This document shows, piece by piece, positions 1-9,700 of a stretch of DNA of 45,558 bases. The notes below the pieces were generated by a model. The model saw nothing but the letters and a program-made list of their open reading frames with translations, ran no database searches and had not been told where the DNA came from. Within the stretch, counting starts at the first letter, position 1. Each line of letters begins with the position of its first letter. The position numbers were made by a program, and so were the translations under genes. Source of the stretch: Spirogloea muscicola. Lineage: Eukaryota > Streptophyta > Zygnematophyceae > Spirogloeales > Spirogloeaceae. Location of the stretch: the NCBI GenBank assembly GCA_009602725.1, contig WELB01000119.1, forward strand, positions 326,771 through 372,328, in the 5' to 3' direction.

Positions 1-2
1 AC

Positions 3-852
3 TCTCGACGTGCTCGCCCGCAACGGCGACCCCCTCACGGCATGATCGCGTCAACGACACAATGCGAAAAGATTCCTGCACCACACGGCGTCAAAGTGGA
101 CTCGTCAGCGCCCATCCCCAAGGAGTACCATGACTTCCTCGACGTCTTCTCCAAGCGAAAGGCTGACAGCCTTCCCCCTCACCGTGCCTACGACCACTCC
201 ATTCCATTGGTCCCCGACCGACAACCACCTTGGGGGCCCATCTACTCCCTCTCGGAGGTGGAACTCAAGACTCTGAAGGCGTACCTCGAGGAGAGTCTCG
301 CCAAGGGTTGGATCCGTCCATCCCATTCTCCGGCTGGGGCTCCAATCCTGTTTGTGAAAAAGAAGGACGGCACCTTACGGCCTTGCGTGGACTACCGCGC
401 ACTCAATGCCATCACCATCAAAGACCGGCATCCTCTCCCTCTGATCTCGGAGCTGTTGGACCGGGTACGAGATGCAAAGATCTTCACAAAAGTGGACTTG
501 AGGAACGCTTACCAGTTGGTCCGGATCGCTTCGGGTGAGGAATGGAAGACGGCCTTCAGGACCCGCTATGGCCACTACGAGTACCTTGTGATGCCCTTTG
601 GTCTCACAAATGCACCTGCGACGTTCCAGCGGTTCATGAATGAGACCCTACGAGACTACCTTGACGACTTCTGCGTGGTGTACCTGGACGACATCCTCAT
701 CTTCTCTAAAACAATGGACGAGCACACCCATCATGTGCGTCAAATACTCGGCAAGCTTCGAAACGCGGGATTGTACGTTAAGGCGGAGAAGTGCGAGTCC
801 CACGTGGAGAAAATCGAGTTCTTGGGCTACACCATCACCTCCCAAGGCGTTC
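3..852 (+). pseudogene. pol: Ty3/Gypsy reverse transcriptase fragment of a second lineage
   Basis: This frame is open from the window edge, so the first ATG (position 42) is probably not the true start and the gene enters from outside. It encodes the end of the protease-RT linker and most of a reverse transcriptase, which would copy element RNA into cDNA. Visible motifs are [65 protein letters not shown] and the catalytic [12 protein letters not shown]. Its wording differs from every other RT here ([11 protein letters not shown] against LRMCIDYRALN; FGYHEY-type '[11 protein letters not shown]' against '[11 protein letters not shown]'), so it belongs to a separate Gypsy lineage. RNase H and the front of integrase are absent: after [11 protein letters not shown] the frame runs directly into integrase of the A lineage. 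The fused frame stops at 1010. Confidence 0.88.
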
Positions 853-1728
853 ACACGGCTTTCCATCCCCAGACAGATGGTCAGACGGAAGATTCAATCG
901 GGTGTTGGAAGACAGTTACGGCATTTTGTAAACCCCAGCCAAAGCGATTAGGAAGAGTATCTTGCTCCAGCGTAGTACGCCGTGAACAATGCCTTCCACG
1001 AGTCCACTGAAAACACACCCTTCTTTCTTAACTACGGTCAGCAACCCCCGAGCACCTTCACAGGTGGGGAGGCCGGAATGTGTGCTGGCCGCAGTGACTT
1101 TTACTGGCAGCCTCCTGGAAGCTCAGCGGAGGGCTAGGCAGTGCTTGGAGATTGGCAGCAACGGCAAAAGCAGTATGCTGATCGACGTCGTCGAGACATA
1201 TCCTTCACCGTGGGTGCTCAAGTGCTCCTAAGCACAAAGCATCTCTCCATGCGGGCTGTCGGTACGCCTAAATCGCTACCAAAGTGGGTTGGACCCTTTC
1301 GTGTAGTGCGCCTGGTCGGCAAGGTCGCATATGAGCTGGACTCCGGTACAATTGAAAGTCCACAGAGTCTTCCATGGGTCCCAGCTTGAATCATTTCATT
1401 CAGATGGTCGTGTTCAACCGGCCCCACCTCCCCTTGTCGTTGAGGATGAGGAAGAGTATGAGTTGGAGGAGATCTTGGTCTCACCGTGACAATCTCCGTG
1501 GGCGACGTTAGTCCCGAGAGTATCTTGTATAGTGGTTAGGCTTCGGGCCTGAACACATTACGTGGAACCTTCGGTCAATCTAACCAATTGTAAATGCGTT
1601 CTAGAAAAGTATCTTCTACAGGGGCATGTTACCCCCTTGCATCGCACTATTGGACGCACCTGTCGGAAGTATTCTCTTCGGTTTGTCTCGTCTGTACCGT
1701 GTCCTTGTTCCCAAGGACGTGCATATCT
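853..1728 (+). pseudogene. pol: A-lineage integrase C-terminus and chromodomain, decayed
   Basis: The first part reads [11 protein letters not shown], the block holding the last catalytic glutamate of DD35E integrases. The frame then breaks several times. Recognisable pieces follow in order: the post-catalytic region, RRRRDISFTVGAQVLLSTKH and [20 protein letters not shown] (1141-1350, the GPF/Y-type module of Gypsy integrases), and a chromodomain remnant around 1470-1570 (SREYLV, WLGFGPEH) with stops. A polypurine tract and an LTR follow directly, so this is the 3' end of an element. Because catalytic aspartates and RNase H are missing, no activity is possible. The join to the upstream RT looks like template switching or a deletion. 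Confidence 0.85.
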
Positions 1729-1740
1729 AAGTGGGGTGGA
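1729..1740 (+). other. Polypurine tract
   Basis: AAGTGGGGTGGA lies one base before the LTR TGTAACG end. In LTR retrotransposons this tract resists RNase H and primes plus-strand DNA. The same position holds AAGTGGGGAGGTA in the A and C elements of this window. Confidence 0.8.
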
Positions 1741-1741
1741 A

Positions 1742-2147
1742 TGTAACGTCCCCCCTGTTCGAGAGAACCAACCGGTATCAGTGAGCGGCTTCACGCGCGG
1801 CTTCACGCGCGCCATACGCCAGTCACGCACTTCACGCGCCAGTCACGCGCGGCACGCGCAAGTCACGCGCGGCACGCGCCAGTCACGCGCGGTACGCGCC
1901 AGTCACGCGCGGCACGCGCCAGTGCACAGGACTCGTGTACCGTCAGGCTCGCGCCACGCGAGCCCGCATCTTGCGCGTCAGACGCCATTCGTAACCCATT
2001 GTGCGGGTCCGCTCCTCCGGGTGCCGGACCTTGGGGCTACCCTTGTCACACCCTCCGGGGAGGGGTGGCAGATGGAACGCTACAAGTAGTAGGCCGAGGC
2101 CAGACTCTTCAGTCGGACCAGCGACGCCCAGAAGAATACATAGCCCT
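1742..2147 (+). repeat. Family B 3' LTR, cut at its 3' side
   Basis: It starts TGTAACGTCCCCCC directly after a polypurine tract, carries a GCGCG-rich tandem repeat array, a GGGGAGGGGTGGCA block and a TATA-like CTACAAGTAG near 2080. It matches the B LTR at 27101-27836 up to the words CAGAGAGAGGCATAGCCCT of that copy. At that point an A LTR begins, and no continuation of the B LTR is found elsewhere in the window, so the rest was lost. Confidence 0.82.
1786..1925 (+). repeat. GCGCG-rich tandem array inside the B LTR
   Basis: About seven imperfect units of the words CAGTCACGCGCGGCACGCGC follow one another. The array lies upstream of the LTR TATA region, where enhancer repeats sit in many LTRs. 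The second B LTR has a shorter, more degenerate version at 27150-27220. Confidence 0.85.
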
Positions 2148-3041
2148 TGTGACATCTCTGCATCTAAGCACACAGTTAGAGTCAGGGTGTCGTGGTTTGT
2201 ATTCGAGCATAGGGTGTTTTGGAGACAATCCTCATACAGGAGAACGCCAACGCACATACGCGCACAGAGCGCAGCGGAAATCTCACCCTGAGGCACCGCC
2301 CTAGGGCGGTGACTCTACCAATAGACTTACGGAGAGCCGGCAGGGCCTGCAGCGATGAGCTGCGGCGACGGGCTAGCAGCAGGCAACAGCAGCAGAGCTG
2401 TGGCGGCGGCCGTTGCAGCAGGCAACACCGGGGCTGGCTAGGCAGCAGCAGGGCTGTGTCTCTCTCGGGCGTTGGTCGGACACCAGAGTCTGGCCAAGGC
2501 CTTCTACTTATAGCGGTTCTCCTGCCACCCCTCCCCTGAGGGTGTGACGAGGGTCGCCCCCAGGGCCCTCCCTCGGAGGGGCGGGCCTGACAAGGGGACA
2601 CGATGGATACAAGAGGCTGGCACACAGGGCCAGAGGCCTGTAGCACGAGTCCAAGGGACTAGCGCCAACAGGCCGGCGCGCGAGTCCAAGGTACAGGCGC
2701 GCTGCACAGTGACTAGCGCCAAGGAGGTGGCGCGCCAGGCCAATAGCCGAGCCCACGGATCCAAGGGACTGAGGCCATGCGGCCGTGAGGCCGAGAGAGC
2801 TGGCCAATCCGGCAGCCCGCAAGGCGCTGGCCTGAGGGAGAGCTGATCCACCTGGCCAGCTCGCAGGGCGTGAGCCCGAGGCGTGCGGACGGGGTGCGGA
2901 GCCCGGGTCCCTCGAACCGTATTAGCAACACGGAGTGCAGCCAAGCCATCCGCACCGTTTGGGACTCCGAACGGTAGATACGCTTCGCTCTTGTAAGATT
3001 ATCGCGCACCACTAGCACTCTCAAACGGAGGAAATGTCACA
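2148..3041 (-). repeat. Family A LTR (3' LTR of A element 2)
   Basis: An 894-bp LTR. Read on the minus strand it runs from TGTGACATTTCCTCCG to CAGAGATGTCACA. TATA (CCGCTATAAGTAG type) is at about 2504-2516, preceded by CCCTCAGGGGAGGGG, and the CCGCCCTAGGGCGG hairpin is near 2300. The polypurine tract immediately upstream in the minus sense (3042-3055) marks it as a 3' LTR. It interrupts the B LTR. No target duplication can be recognised because the matching 5' LTR is not present. Confidence 0.9.
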
Positions 3042-5114
3042 TACCTCCCCACTTAGGTGTTCACGTCCTCGGGAACAAGAAGGGAGCCCGACAGATACCC
3101 AGGGTATTAAGCCTGGCGGGAAGGTTTTGGACGACGGAGAGAAGAGACTCGGCCTCCTGTCAAATACTGCTGGACGTGGGAAGGGCAATGGGCAAGATTG
3201 GCCGCTGCTTCCCAGGTATTGTGCTCGGGCCCAAAGCCGAGCCACTTGATGAGGTACTCAAGGGATTTACGACGACCACGGAGATTGTCCCGGTTTGACA
3301 AAACCTCCTCCATTTGAAACTCCTCCGACGCCAGCAACAACGAGGGTAGGTGGGGGCGGTTGGACACGGCCATCCGTATGGTATTATGGCTCGAGTTGAG
3401 ACACATGGACAACTTTGTGCATTTTCCAGTGTACTGGTGTATCAATCTCATGTGCGATCTTGCCGACCAGGCGCATGACACGGAAAGGTCCAACCCAATT
3501 TGGTAGCAACTCAGGCGTACCGACAGCCCGCAAGACGAAGTGCTTAGTGCTCAATAGCAGTTGGGCACCGAAGTCGAAGGACACATGCCTGCGACGGCGA
3601 TCAGCATACTGCTTTTGCCGGTTCTGAGCAATTGTCAAGGATTGCTAAGCCCTCCGCTGAGCTGCCAGGACAGTACCGGTGAAGCTTACAGCGGCCGGAA
3701 CGCGCTCCGGCCTCCCCACCTGCGAAGGTGATCGGGGATGCTGACCATAATTCAGGAAGAAGGGTGTATTGTTGGTAGAGTCGTGAGTGGCATTGTTCAC
3801 GGCATACTCCGCTGGAGCAAGATACACATCCCAGTCAGTTTGACTAGGGTTTACGAAGTGCCTGAGCATGTACTCCGAAGCCCGATCCATCCGTTCGGTC
3901 TGACCGTCCGTCTGGGGGTGGAAAGCCGTGGACATGGATTGCTTCGTGCCGAGAAGCCTGCACACTGCCTTCCAGAAGTGACCCGTGAAGCGAGGATCGC
4001 GGTCAGACACGATGCGCTTGGGTACACCGTGCTGTTTCCATACGCGGTCCACGAACATGCCAGCAGATTCCTTGGCGGATACCCGTGTGGTCGTATGTAC
4101 AAAGTTAGCAGTCTACTCAGACTATCCACAGACACGACACTGGCGTCATAGTCGTTGCGCGTCTTGGGCAACTGGGTGATGAATTCCACACTGACATCAG
4201 ACCAGCTTCGCGGGGGAATAGCCAAAGGTTGGAGAAACCCGGCGGGCTTGTGAGAGCGTGCCGTACTACGCTGGCAGGTGGCACAAGTCACAAAAGGCTC
4301 TACGTGAATTGACAAGCGCGGCCACCAAACGAGAAGCTGTGTAGCTTTCTTTCTCTCTCCCATACCCAAATGACCACTGTACGGAGGCTCATGCATCTCT
4401 TGCATGATACTAGTGCACAAGGCATTGCAGTTGGGCACCAAAATGGCGTCACCTCGCCAACAGAAGCCTTGGTCATGTACTACTGTGCGTGGTTTGGTTG
4501 CAGATGCAAGCCGAGGGTCTGTGCCATACCCATCACGAATGCGCACATACAGCTCATAGAGGTTGGTGGTTTTTTGCGCTGCGGCCCCACGGGTAGGCCG
4601 CACGTCTGCAGTCTGAATACTTGTGGCACACAAGACAGGCGCCACAGCAGCCCCTACAATGTTGCGGCTCACCGGGTCCGCCACATTGATTCTTCCAGGG
4701 CGGTACAACCACTGGAATCGGGATTTGTGCCATGCTCTCAGCCCACCGAGCTTGACGCCAGCTCAATTGCTGCTGTATGTGAAAGTAGGTCAACGGGCAA
4801 TGATCCGTTACGACCGTAAATTCGACACCCTCGAGATAGCATCGCCACACACGGAGGGCGTGCCCAACGGCAAGGAGCTCCTGCTCACCCCTGGTAATAT
4901 GCAGGTCTGAGCCAGCGACTTTCGAATGCTACGGGATGACCCTCCTGCAGGAGAACGGCACCAATGCCGATCAAGGAGGCGTCACATACAACCTCATACG
5001 GCACGCCTTCTCGAGGCAAAGCCAAAACGGGTGGTGATACCAGGACCGTTTTATAACCTGAAATGCTTTCTGGCATTCGGACGTCCGCCCCCATAGGACG
5101 TTACGAGTGAGCTT
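3042..5114 (-). pseudogene. pol: A element 2: RT end, RNase H, integrase, chromodomain
   Basis: Read on the minus strand: end of RT thumb and RNase H start with [16 protein letters not shown] (5094-4900), rest of RNase H with [13 protein letters not shown] (about 4800), integrase zinc finger (MHEPPYSGHLG and CATCQRS, about 4430-4260), the core with [27 protein letters not shown] and DGQTERMD (4200-3880), the GPFRVMRLVGK module near 3480 and a chromodomain ([16 protein letters not shown]) near 3240. At least two frameshifts (near 4065 and 4880) and stops break it. The first catalytic aspartate position reads VEF where the intact copy in this window reads VDF, so even the core looks dead. Gag, protease and most RT are missing; the internal part is cut at 5114 by another LTR. 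Confidence 0.88.
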
Positions 5115-6007
5115 TATGACATCTCTACTCTAATCACACAGTTATAGTCAGAATGTCCTGGTTTGGATTCGAGCATAGGGTGTTTTGGAGACAACCCTCA
5201 TACAGGAGAACGCCAACGCACATACTCGCACAGAGCGCAGCGGAAGTCTTACCCTGAGGCACCGCCCTAGGGCGGTGACTCTACTAATAGACTTATGGAG
5301 AGCCGGCAGGGCCCGCAGCGATGAGCTGCGGCGACGGGCTGGCAGCAGCCGGCAGCAGCAGAGCTGTGGCGGCGGCGGCAGCAGCAGGCAGCAGCGGGGC
5401 TGGCTAGGCAGCAGCAGGGCTGTCTCTATCGGGCGTTGGTCGACTGAGGAGTCTAGCCAAGGCCCACTACTTATAGCGGTTCTCCTGCCACCCCTCCCCT
5501 GAGGGTGTGACGAGGGTCGGCCCCAAGGCCCTCCCTTGGAGGGGGCGGGCCTGACAAGGGGACACGACAAACACAACAGGCTGGCACACAGGGCCAGTGG
5601 CCTTTAGCACGAGTCCAAGGGACTAGCGCCAAGAGGCCGGCGCGCGAGTCCAAGGGACTGGCGCGCTGGACAGTGACTAGCGCCAAGGAGGTGGCGCGCC
5701 AGGCCAATAGCCTGGCTCACGGGGTCAAGGGACTGAGGCCATGCAGCCATGAGGACTGGAGAGCTGGTCAATCCGGTCGGCCCGCGGGGCGCCGGCCTGA
5801 AGGAGAGCTGACCCACCCGGCCGGCCTGCAGGGCGTGAGGCCGAGGCGTGCCGACAGGGTACGGAGCCCGGGACCCTCGAACCGTACTTAGCTACACGGA
5901 GTGCAGCCAAGCTACCCGCACCGTCTGGGACTCCAAACGGTAGATACGTTACGCTCATGTAAGGTTATCGCGCGCCAATGGCACCTTCAAACGGCGGAAA
6001 CGTTACA
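5115..6007 (-). repeat. Family A LTR, subtype with CCGCCG start
   Basis: An 893-bp LTR. Minus strand starts TGTAACGTTTCCGCCG and ends GATGTCATA (the usual ACA end is mutated). The polypurine tract (6008-6021, minus sense AAGTGGGGAGGTA) places it as the 3' LTR of A element 1. It carries subtype markers (start CCGCCG; the words GTCCTCATGGCTGCATGG) shared with the solo LTR at 16842-17738 and with the scrambled copy at 34981-36333, but not with the 5' LTR at 9701-10573. Confidence 0.9.
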
Positions 6008-6660
6008 TACCTCCCCACTTAGATGTTCACGTCCTCGGGAACAAGAAGGGAGCACGACAGATACCCAGGGTGTTAAGCCCTGCCTTCCCGGCGGGAAGGT
6101 TTTGGACGACGGAGAGAAGAGGCTTGGCCTCCTGTCAAATACTTCTGGACGCGGGAAGGGCAATTGGCAAGATTGGCCGCTGGTTCCCAGATGTTATGCT
6201 CAGGCCCAAAGCCGAGCCGCTTGATGAGGTACTCACGGGACTTACGACGCCCACGGAGAGTGTCCCGGTGTGACAAGTCTCCTCCACTTGAAACTCCTCC
6301 GCGCCATCAACGACGAGGGGAGGTGGGGGCGGTTGGACACGGCCATCCGTATGGTATGGCTCGAGTTGAGACACATGGAAAACGTTCTGAATTTTCCAAT
6401 GTACCGGTGTATCAATCTCATATGCGACCTTGCCGACAAGGCACATGACACGGAAAGGTCCAACCCACTTTGGTAGCAACTTAGGCGTACCAACAGCCCG
6501 CAAGACTATGTGCTTAGTGCTCAAGAGCACTTGAGCACCGACGTCGAAGGACACATGCCTGCGACGGCGATCAGCATACTGCTTTTGCCGGTTCTGAGCA
6601 ATTATCAAGAATTTCTTAGCCCTCCGCTGAGCTGCCAGGAGAGTACCGGTAAAGCTTAAA
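6008..6660 (-). pseudogene. pol: A element 1: integrase C-terminus and chromodomain
   Basis: On the minus strand one frame holds RNase H words ([13 protein letters not shown]) joined without a gap to SFTGTLLAAQRRAKK of the integrase C-terminal part. It continues through RRRRHVSFDVGAQVLLSTKH and the [11 protein letters not shown] module and ends at a chromodomain that shifts frame after 6300 (SREYLIKRLGFGPEH is in the next frame). An internal deletion therefore removed the second half of RNase H, the zinc finger and the whole catalytic core. The polypurine tract follows. Confidence 0.87.
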
Positions 6661-6732
6661 ACCGTAAATTCGACACCCTCGAGATAGCATCGCCACACAC
6701 GGAGGGCGTGCCCAACGGCAAGGAGCTCCTGC

Positions 6733-9504
6733 TCACCCCTGGTAATATGCAGGACTGAGCCAGCGACTTTCGAATGCTACGGGATGACCCTCCTGCAGGA
6801 GAACGGCACCAATGCCGATCAAGGAGGCGTCACATACAACCTCATACGGCACGCCTTCTCGAGGCAAAGCCAAAACGGGTGGTGATACCAGGACCCGTTT
6901 TATATCCTCAAACGCCTTCTGGCATTCGGACGTCCACCCCCATGGTACGTCCTTACGAGTGAGCTTCGTACGAGGGGATGCCATGCTTCCATATCCTTGA
7001 AGGAATTTTCGGAAATAGTTTGCGAATCCCAAAAAGAAACGCAACTGCGGCACAGTCCGCGGCACAGGCCAGTCCTTCACTACTACTGTCTTTTTGGGGT
7101 CGACGCGCACCCCGTCGTTGCCCACCACATGCCCTAAGTACGTTAACTCGGGCTGGTTGAATACACACTTGGAGGTCTTGGCATACAAATGATTTTCACG
7201 TAGCAACTGCAGAACTTTCCGCAGGTGGCGTACGTGATCCTCAGGCGTTTTACTGAACACCAGTATGTCATCCAGATAGACCAGCACGAAGTCATACAAA
7301 AGGGGGCCAAAGACTTTCGTCATCACTGCCTGAAACGTGGCAGGTGCGTTGGTCAGACCAAAACTCAGCACCTTGTACTGGAAGTGTCCGACAGGCGTAC
7401 GAAACGCTGATTTCGGAACGTCCTCAGGAGTGATACGAATTTGATGATACCCACTTTGCAAGTCGAGGGAGCTGAACACTTTCGCTTCCGCGAGACGATC
7501 GAAGAGATCATCGATACGAGGCAACGGGTATCGGTTCTTGACAGTGAGCTTGTTGAGGGCTCGGTAATCGATGCACATCCGGAGACTACCGTCCTTCTTC
7601 TTAACGAAGAGGATAGGTGCACCATACGGGGACTGAGAGGGCTCAATGTGGCCCTTACGGAGCAATTCCGTCACTTGGGATTGCATCTCTCGAAATTCGA
7701 GAGGACTCAGTCGATACATGGGACGGTACGGCGGCACAGCGCCAGGCTCCAATGGAATTGTATGAGCCACGCCTCGATGGGGAGGCAATCCGCCTGGAAG
7801 TGCATCCGGGAACACATCCGAATACTCTGCCAACAACTTGTCAAGAGCCGGACTACGTGAGGCCACGATGCTCACTGCAGAGTCAGGGGGAGACCCAGCA
7901 TCCACAACACCCAAATATGCAGCCGAAGCTGGTTGTTTGCGAAGAAGCTTCTTCATCCGCACAGCTGAAAGCCGCAGAGAAGAGTCTCGCATGGGTGGTG
8001 GTACACACGAATTGTCGACGTTGTGCAATTTAAAACGACGAGGACCACAGCGGCCCACACAAGTGCGCTGTTTACAATCAAGCACGGATGCTGTGGCACA
8101 GAGCCAATCGTCACCTAAGATCACATCAAAGGTAGACGACAAGTCGATGACTTGACAAAACACAACCGTCTTGTAACTTTGGATGCGAAGGGGCACTTTG
8201 CAAAGGCCCAAGACTTTTACATTTTGACCATTGGCCATTGTAGCTTGCAATACATCAATGGGTTGCACAGGCAAGCCATTGTTACACACAAAAGTCTTAC
8301 TAGCACAGGATACCGAAGCACCTGTGTCTATAAGGATTTGGGCTGGTTGACCAGCCGCTAGGCCGGTGAACAGCATACTTGGCGTCGAAGCACAAAGTGC
8401 AACGTCACCTGCCGAAGCAAGACTGAATTTGCGAACTACATAGATGAGGAGTTTCCTGGGTGATCCAGCAGCACCAGGTACTACGTGGGGATGGCTTGCT
8501 GTGTAGCGACAGAGCAAGGACAGGCCCGGTGGTGGTGGAGGATTCAGTCCTCGCCTGCATCGGACGATGAAAAACACAGGGTCGTGAGCCCCATGATGAT
8601 TCACCCACTTCAGATACATTTGAGCAGTTGATTGCACTTGGTTGCGGGGAACCCAGACAACAAGGGGACCACCTTTCACCAAGGCCTGCATTAGCGTATG
8701 CAGGGAGCGTACTACGGGTACAGGAAACTGCGGACAAGCATGTCCTACATGGTCAAACAGCATGCGCACATCATGCAGTTGGGGACTCCACACGGTACTT
8801 AAGGAAAGGCACTCACGTGTGCCCTTGCCTTTATACTGCCCCTTGGGGCCGGGTGGAGCGGATTTGCCTGATGATGGGTGCTTGGGAGCTTGGGTGCAAT
8901 CACGGATGCGATGGCCCTTCTGGCCACACCGGTAGCAAGCCCGGTCCTCCTCGGAGACAAAGGCCGCGGGCTTGACTGGGCGCCGTGGCCCCACATAGGG
9001 CTTGTCAGTGGTGTTTGGCATACTACTGGGGCGACGCTTCGAAGATGAAGGCGCAGCCGGAACGACGACTTCTGCCAGGGGACGCTTGCGCGAATACATC
9101 GCGAAAGTGATGCGCGCTTGCTCAATCAAGCGATCGAGAGTGTCCACTGGCTGGAAAGTTACAGCATCCAATTGGGCAAGGAGGGCCACGTGCTCGGGTA
9201 GCCCTGCCTTAAAACGCTGGCACTGGTCAGCGTTGTCCATGGGCTTGGTGTCGAGCTTCGACAACAGCATGTGGAAGCGCCGCACATAGTCTTCGAAGTC
9301 GTTGTTCCTCATGCGAATAACATCAAGTTCGTATCTCGCATTGAGTTCGGCGTGCACCTCGCCGTACATACTTGGCCGCCCACCGGCGACCGGGTTCTCT
9401 TCCGTGTAGTACTGGCTGGCAATCCGCCGGACACAGGTGGTGTACGCTGGTAAGTGCTGACCTGGCACGATGCTTTGTTGCCGGGACAAACAGCCGCTTG
9501 GCAT
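6733..9504 (-). CDS. pol: A element 1: long gag-protease-RT frame (923 aa, defective)
   Basis: The longest frame in the window. Domains in order: Gag C-part with a CCHC knuckle CYRCGQKGHRIRDC (about residue 190), protease with ILIDTGASVSCAS (about 390) and VILGDDWL, RT with [39 protein letters not shown] and [12 protein letters not shown] (about 740), and the front of RNase H with VVCDASLIGIG (about 890). It ends early at PAYYQG because of a small lesion. About the first 43 residues correspond to untranslated leader in the sister element at 22765-23082, and a roughly 0.77-kb deletion (junction near 9376) removed the Gag N-terminus, so the ATG used here is a by-product. No complete integrase exists downstream. 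Multiple domains read without a stop, suggesting fairly recent loss of function. Confidence 0.85.
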   Translation of the reverse strand: MPSGCLSRQQSIVPGQHLPAYTTCVRRIASQYYTEENPVAGGRPSMYGEVHAELNARYELDVIRMRNNDFEDYVRRFHMLLSKLDTKPMDNADQCQRFKAGLPEHVALLAQLDAVTFQPVDTLDRLIEQARITFAMYSRKRPLAEVVVPAAPSSSKRRPSSMPNTTDKPYVGPRRPVKPAAFVSEEDRACYRCGQKGHRIRDCTQAPKHPSSGKSAPPGPKGQYKGKGTRECLSLSTVWSPQLHDVRMLFDHVGHACPQFPVPVVRSLHTLMQALVKGGPLVVWVPRNQVQSTAQMYLKWVNHHGAHDPVFFIVRCRRGLNPPPPPGLSLLCRYTASHPHVVPGAAGSPRKLLIYVVRKFSLASAGDVALCASTPSMLFTGLAAGQPAQILIDTGASVSCASKTFVCNNGLPVQPIDVLQATMANGQNVKVLGLCKVPLRIQSYKTVVFCQVIDLSSTFDVILGDDWLCATASVLDCKQRTCVGRCGPRRFKLHNVDNSCVPPPMRDSSLRLSAVRMKKLLRKQPASAAYLGVVDAGSPPDSAVSIVASRSPALDKLLAEYSDVFPDALPGGLPPHRGVAHTIPLEPGAVPPYRPMYRLSPLEFREMQSQVTELLRKGHIEPSQSPYGAPILFVKKKDGSLRMCIDYRALNKLTVKNRYPLPRIDDLFDRLAEAKVFSSLDLQSGYHQIRITPEDVPKSAFRTPVGHFQYKVLSFGLTNAPATFQAVMTKVFGPLLYDFVLVYLDDILVFSKTPEDHVRHLRKVLQLLRENHLYAKTSKCVFNQPELTYLGHVVGNDGVRVDPKKTVVVKDWPVPRTVPQLRFFLGFANYFRKFLQGYGSMASPRTKLTRKDVPWGWTSECQKAFEDIKRVLVSPPVLALPREGVPYEVVCDASLIGIGAVLLQEGHPVAFESRWLSPAYYQG

Positions 9505-9688
9505 TTTGAGGGCCTCATACGTGGATGTCGAAGGCGAGAGGGTCGCACACGTGCCGCTTCGCCAATGACATCTCCACGTCTACTGGATAATACTCGAAAG
9601 AGAAAAATTAGTCCAGAATACAGAGGGATCCATGCACTGTCAGCAGTAAAACACAACCTTTTACTCGACTGGCTAGATGGAAGAAAAC

Positions 9689-9699
9689 CTCTGATACCA
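9689..9699 (-). other. Primer-binding site of A element 1
   Basis: Minus strand TGGTATCAGAG, one base after the LTR end. It is complementary to the 3' end of plant-type initiator tRNA-Met, the usual primer for minus-strand synthesis in Gypsy elements. Confidence 0.92.
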
Positions 9700-9700
9700 A

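Noticed and set aside
1562-2089. 175-aa plus-strand frame over the B LTR boundary
   Set aside because: It runs through polypurine tract, LTR start and GCGCG repeats; it is a by-product of composition, not a gene.
5148-5576. Recurring 100-150-aa frames on both strands of every A LTR (for example METTLIQENANAHTRTERSG)
   Set aside because: They recur because the LTR recurs, cover promoter and hairpin sequence, and change ends freely between copies. GC-rich DNA with few stops explains them.
6733-9504. Calling A element 1 a complete autonomous retrotransposon
   Set aside because: Gag N-terminus and integrase core are deleted, the RNase H frame ends early and the LTRs are mismatched.
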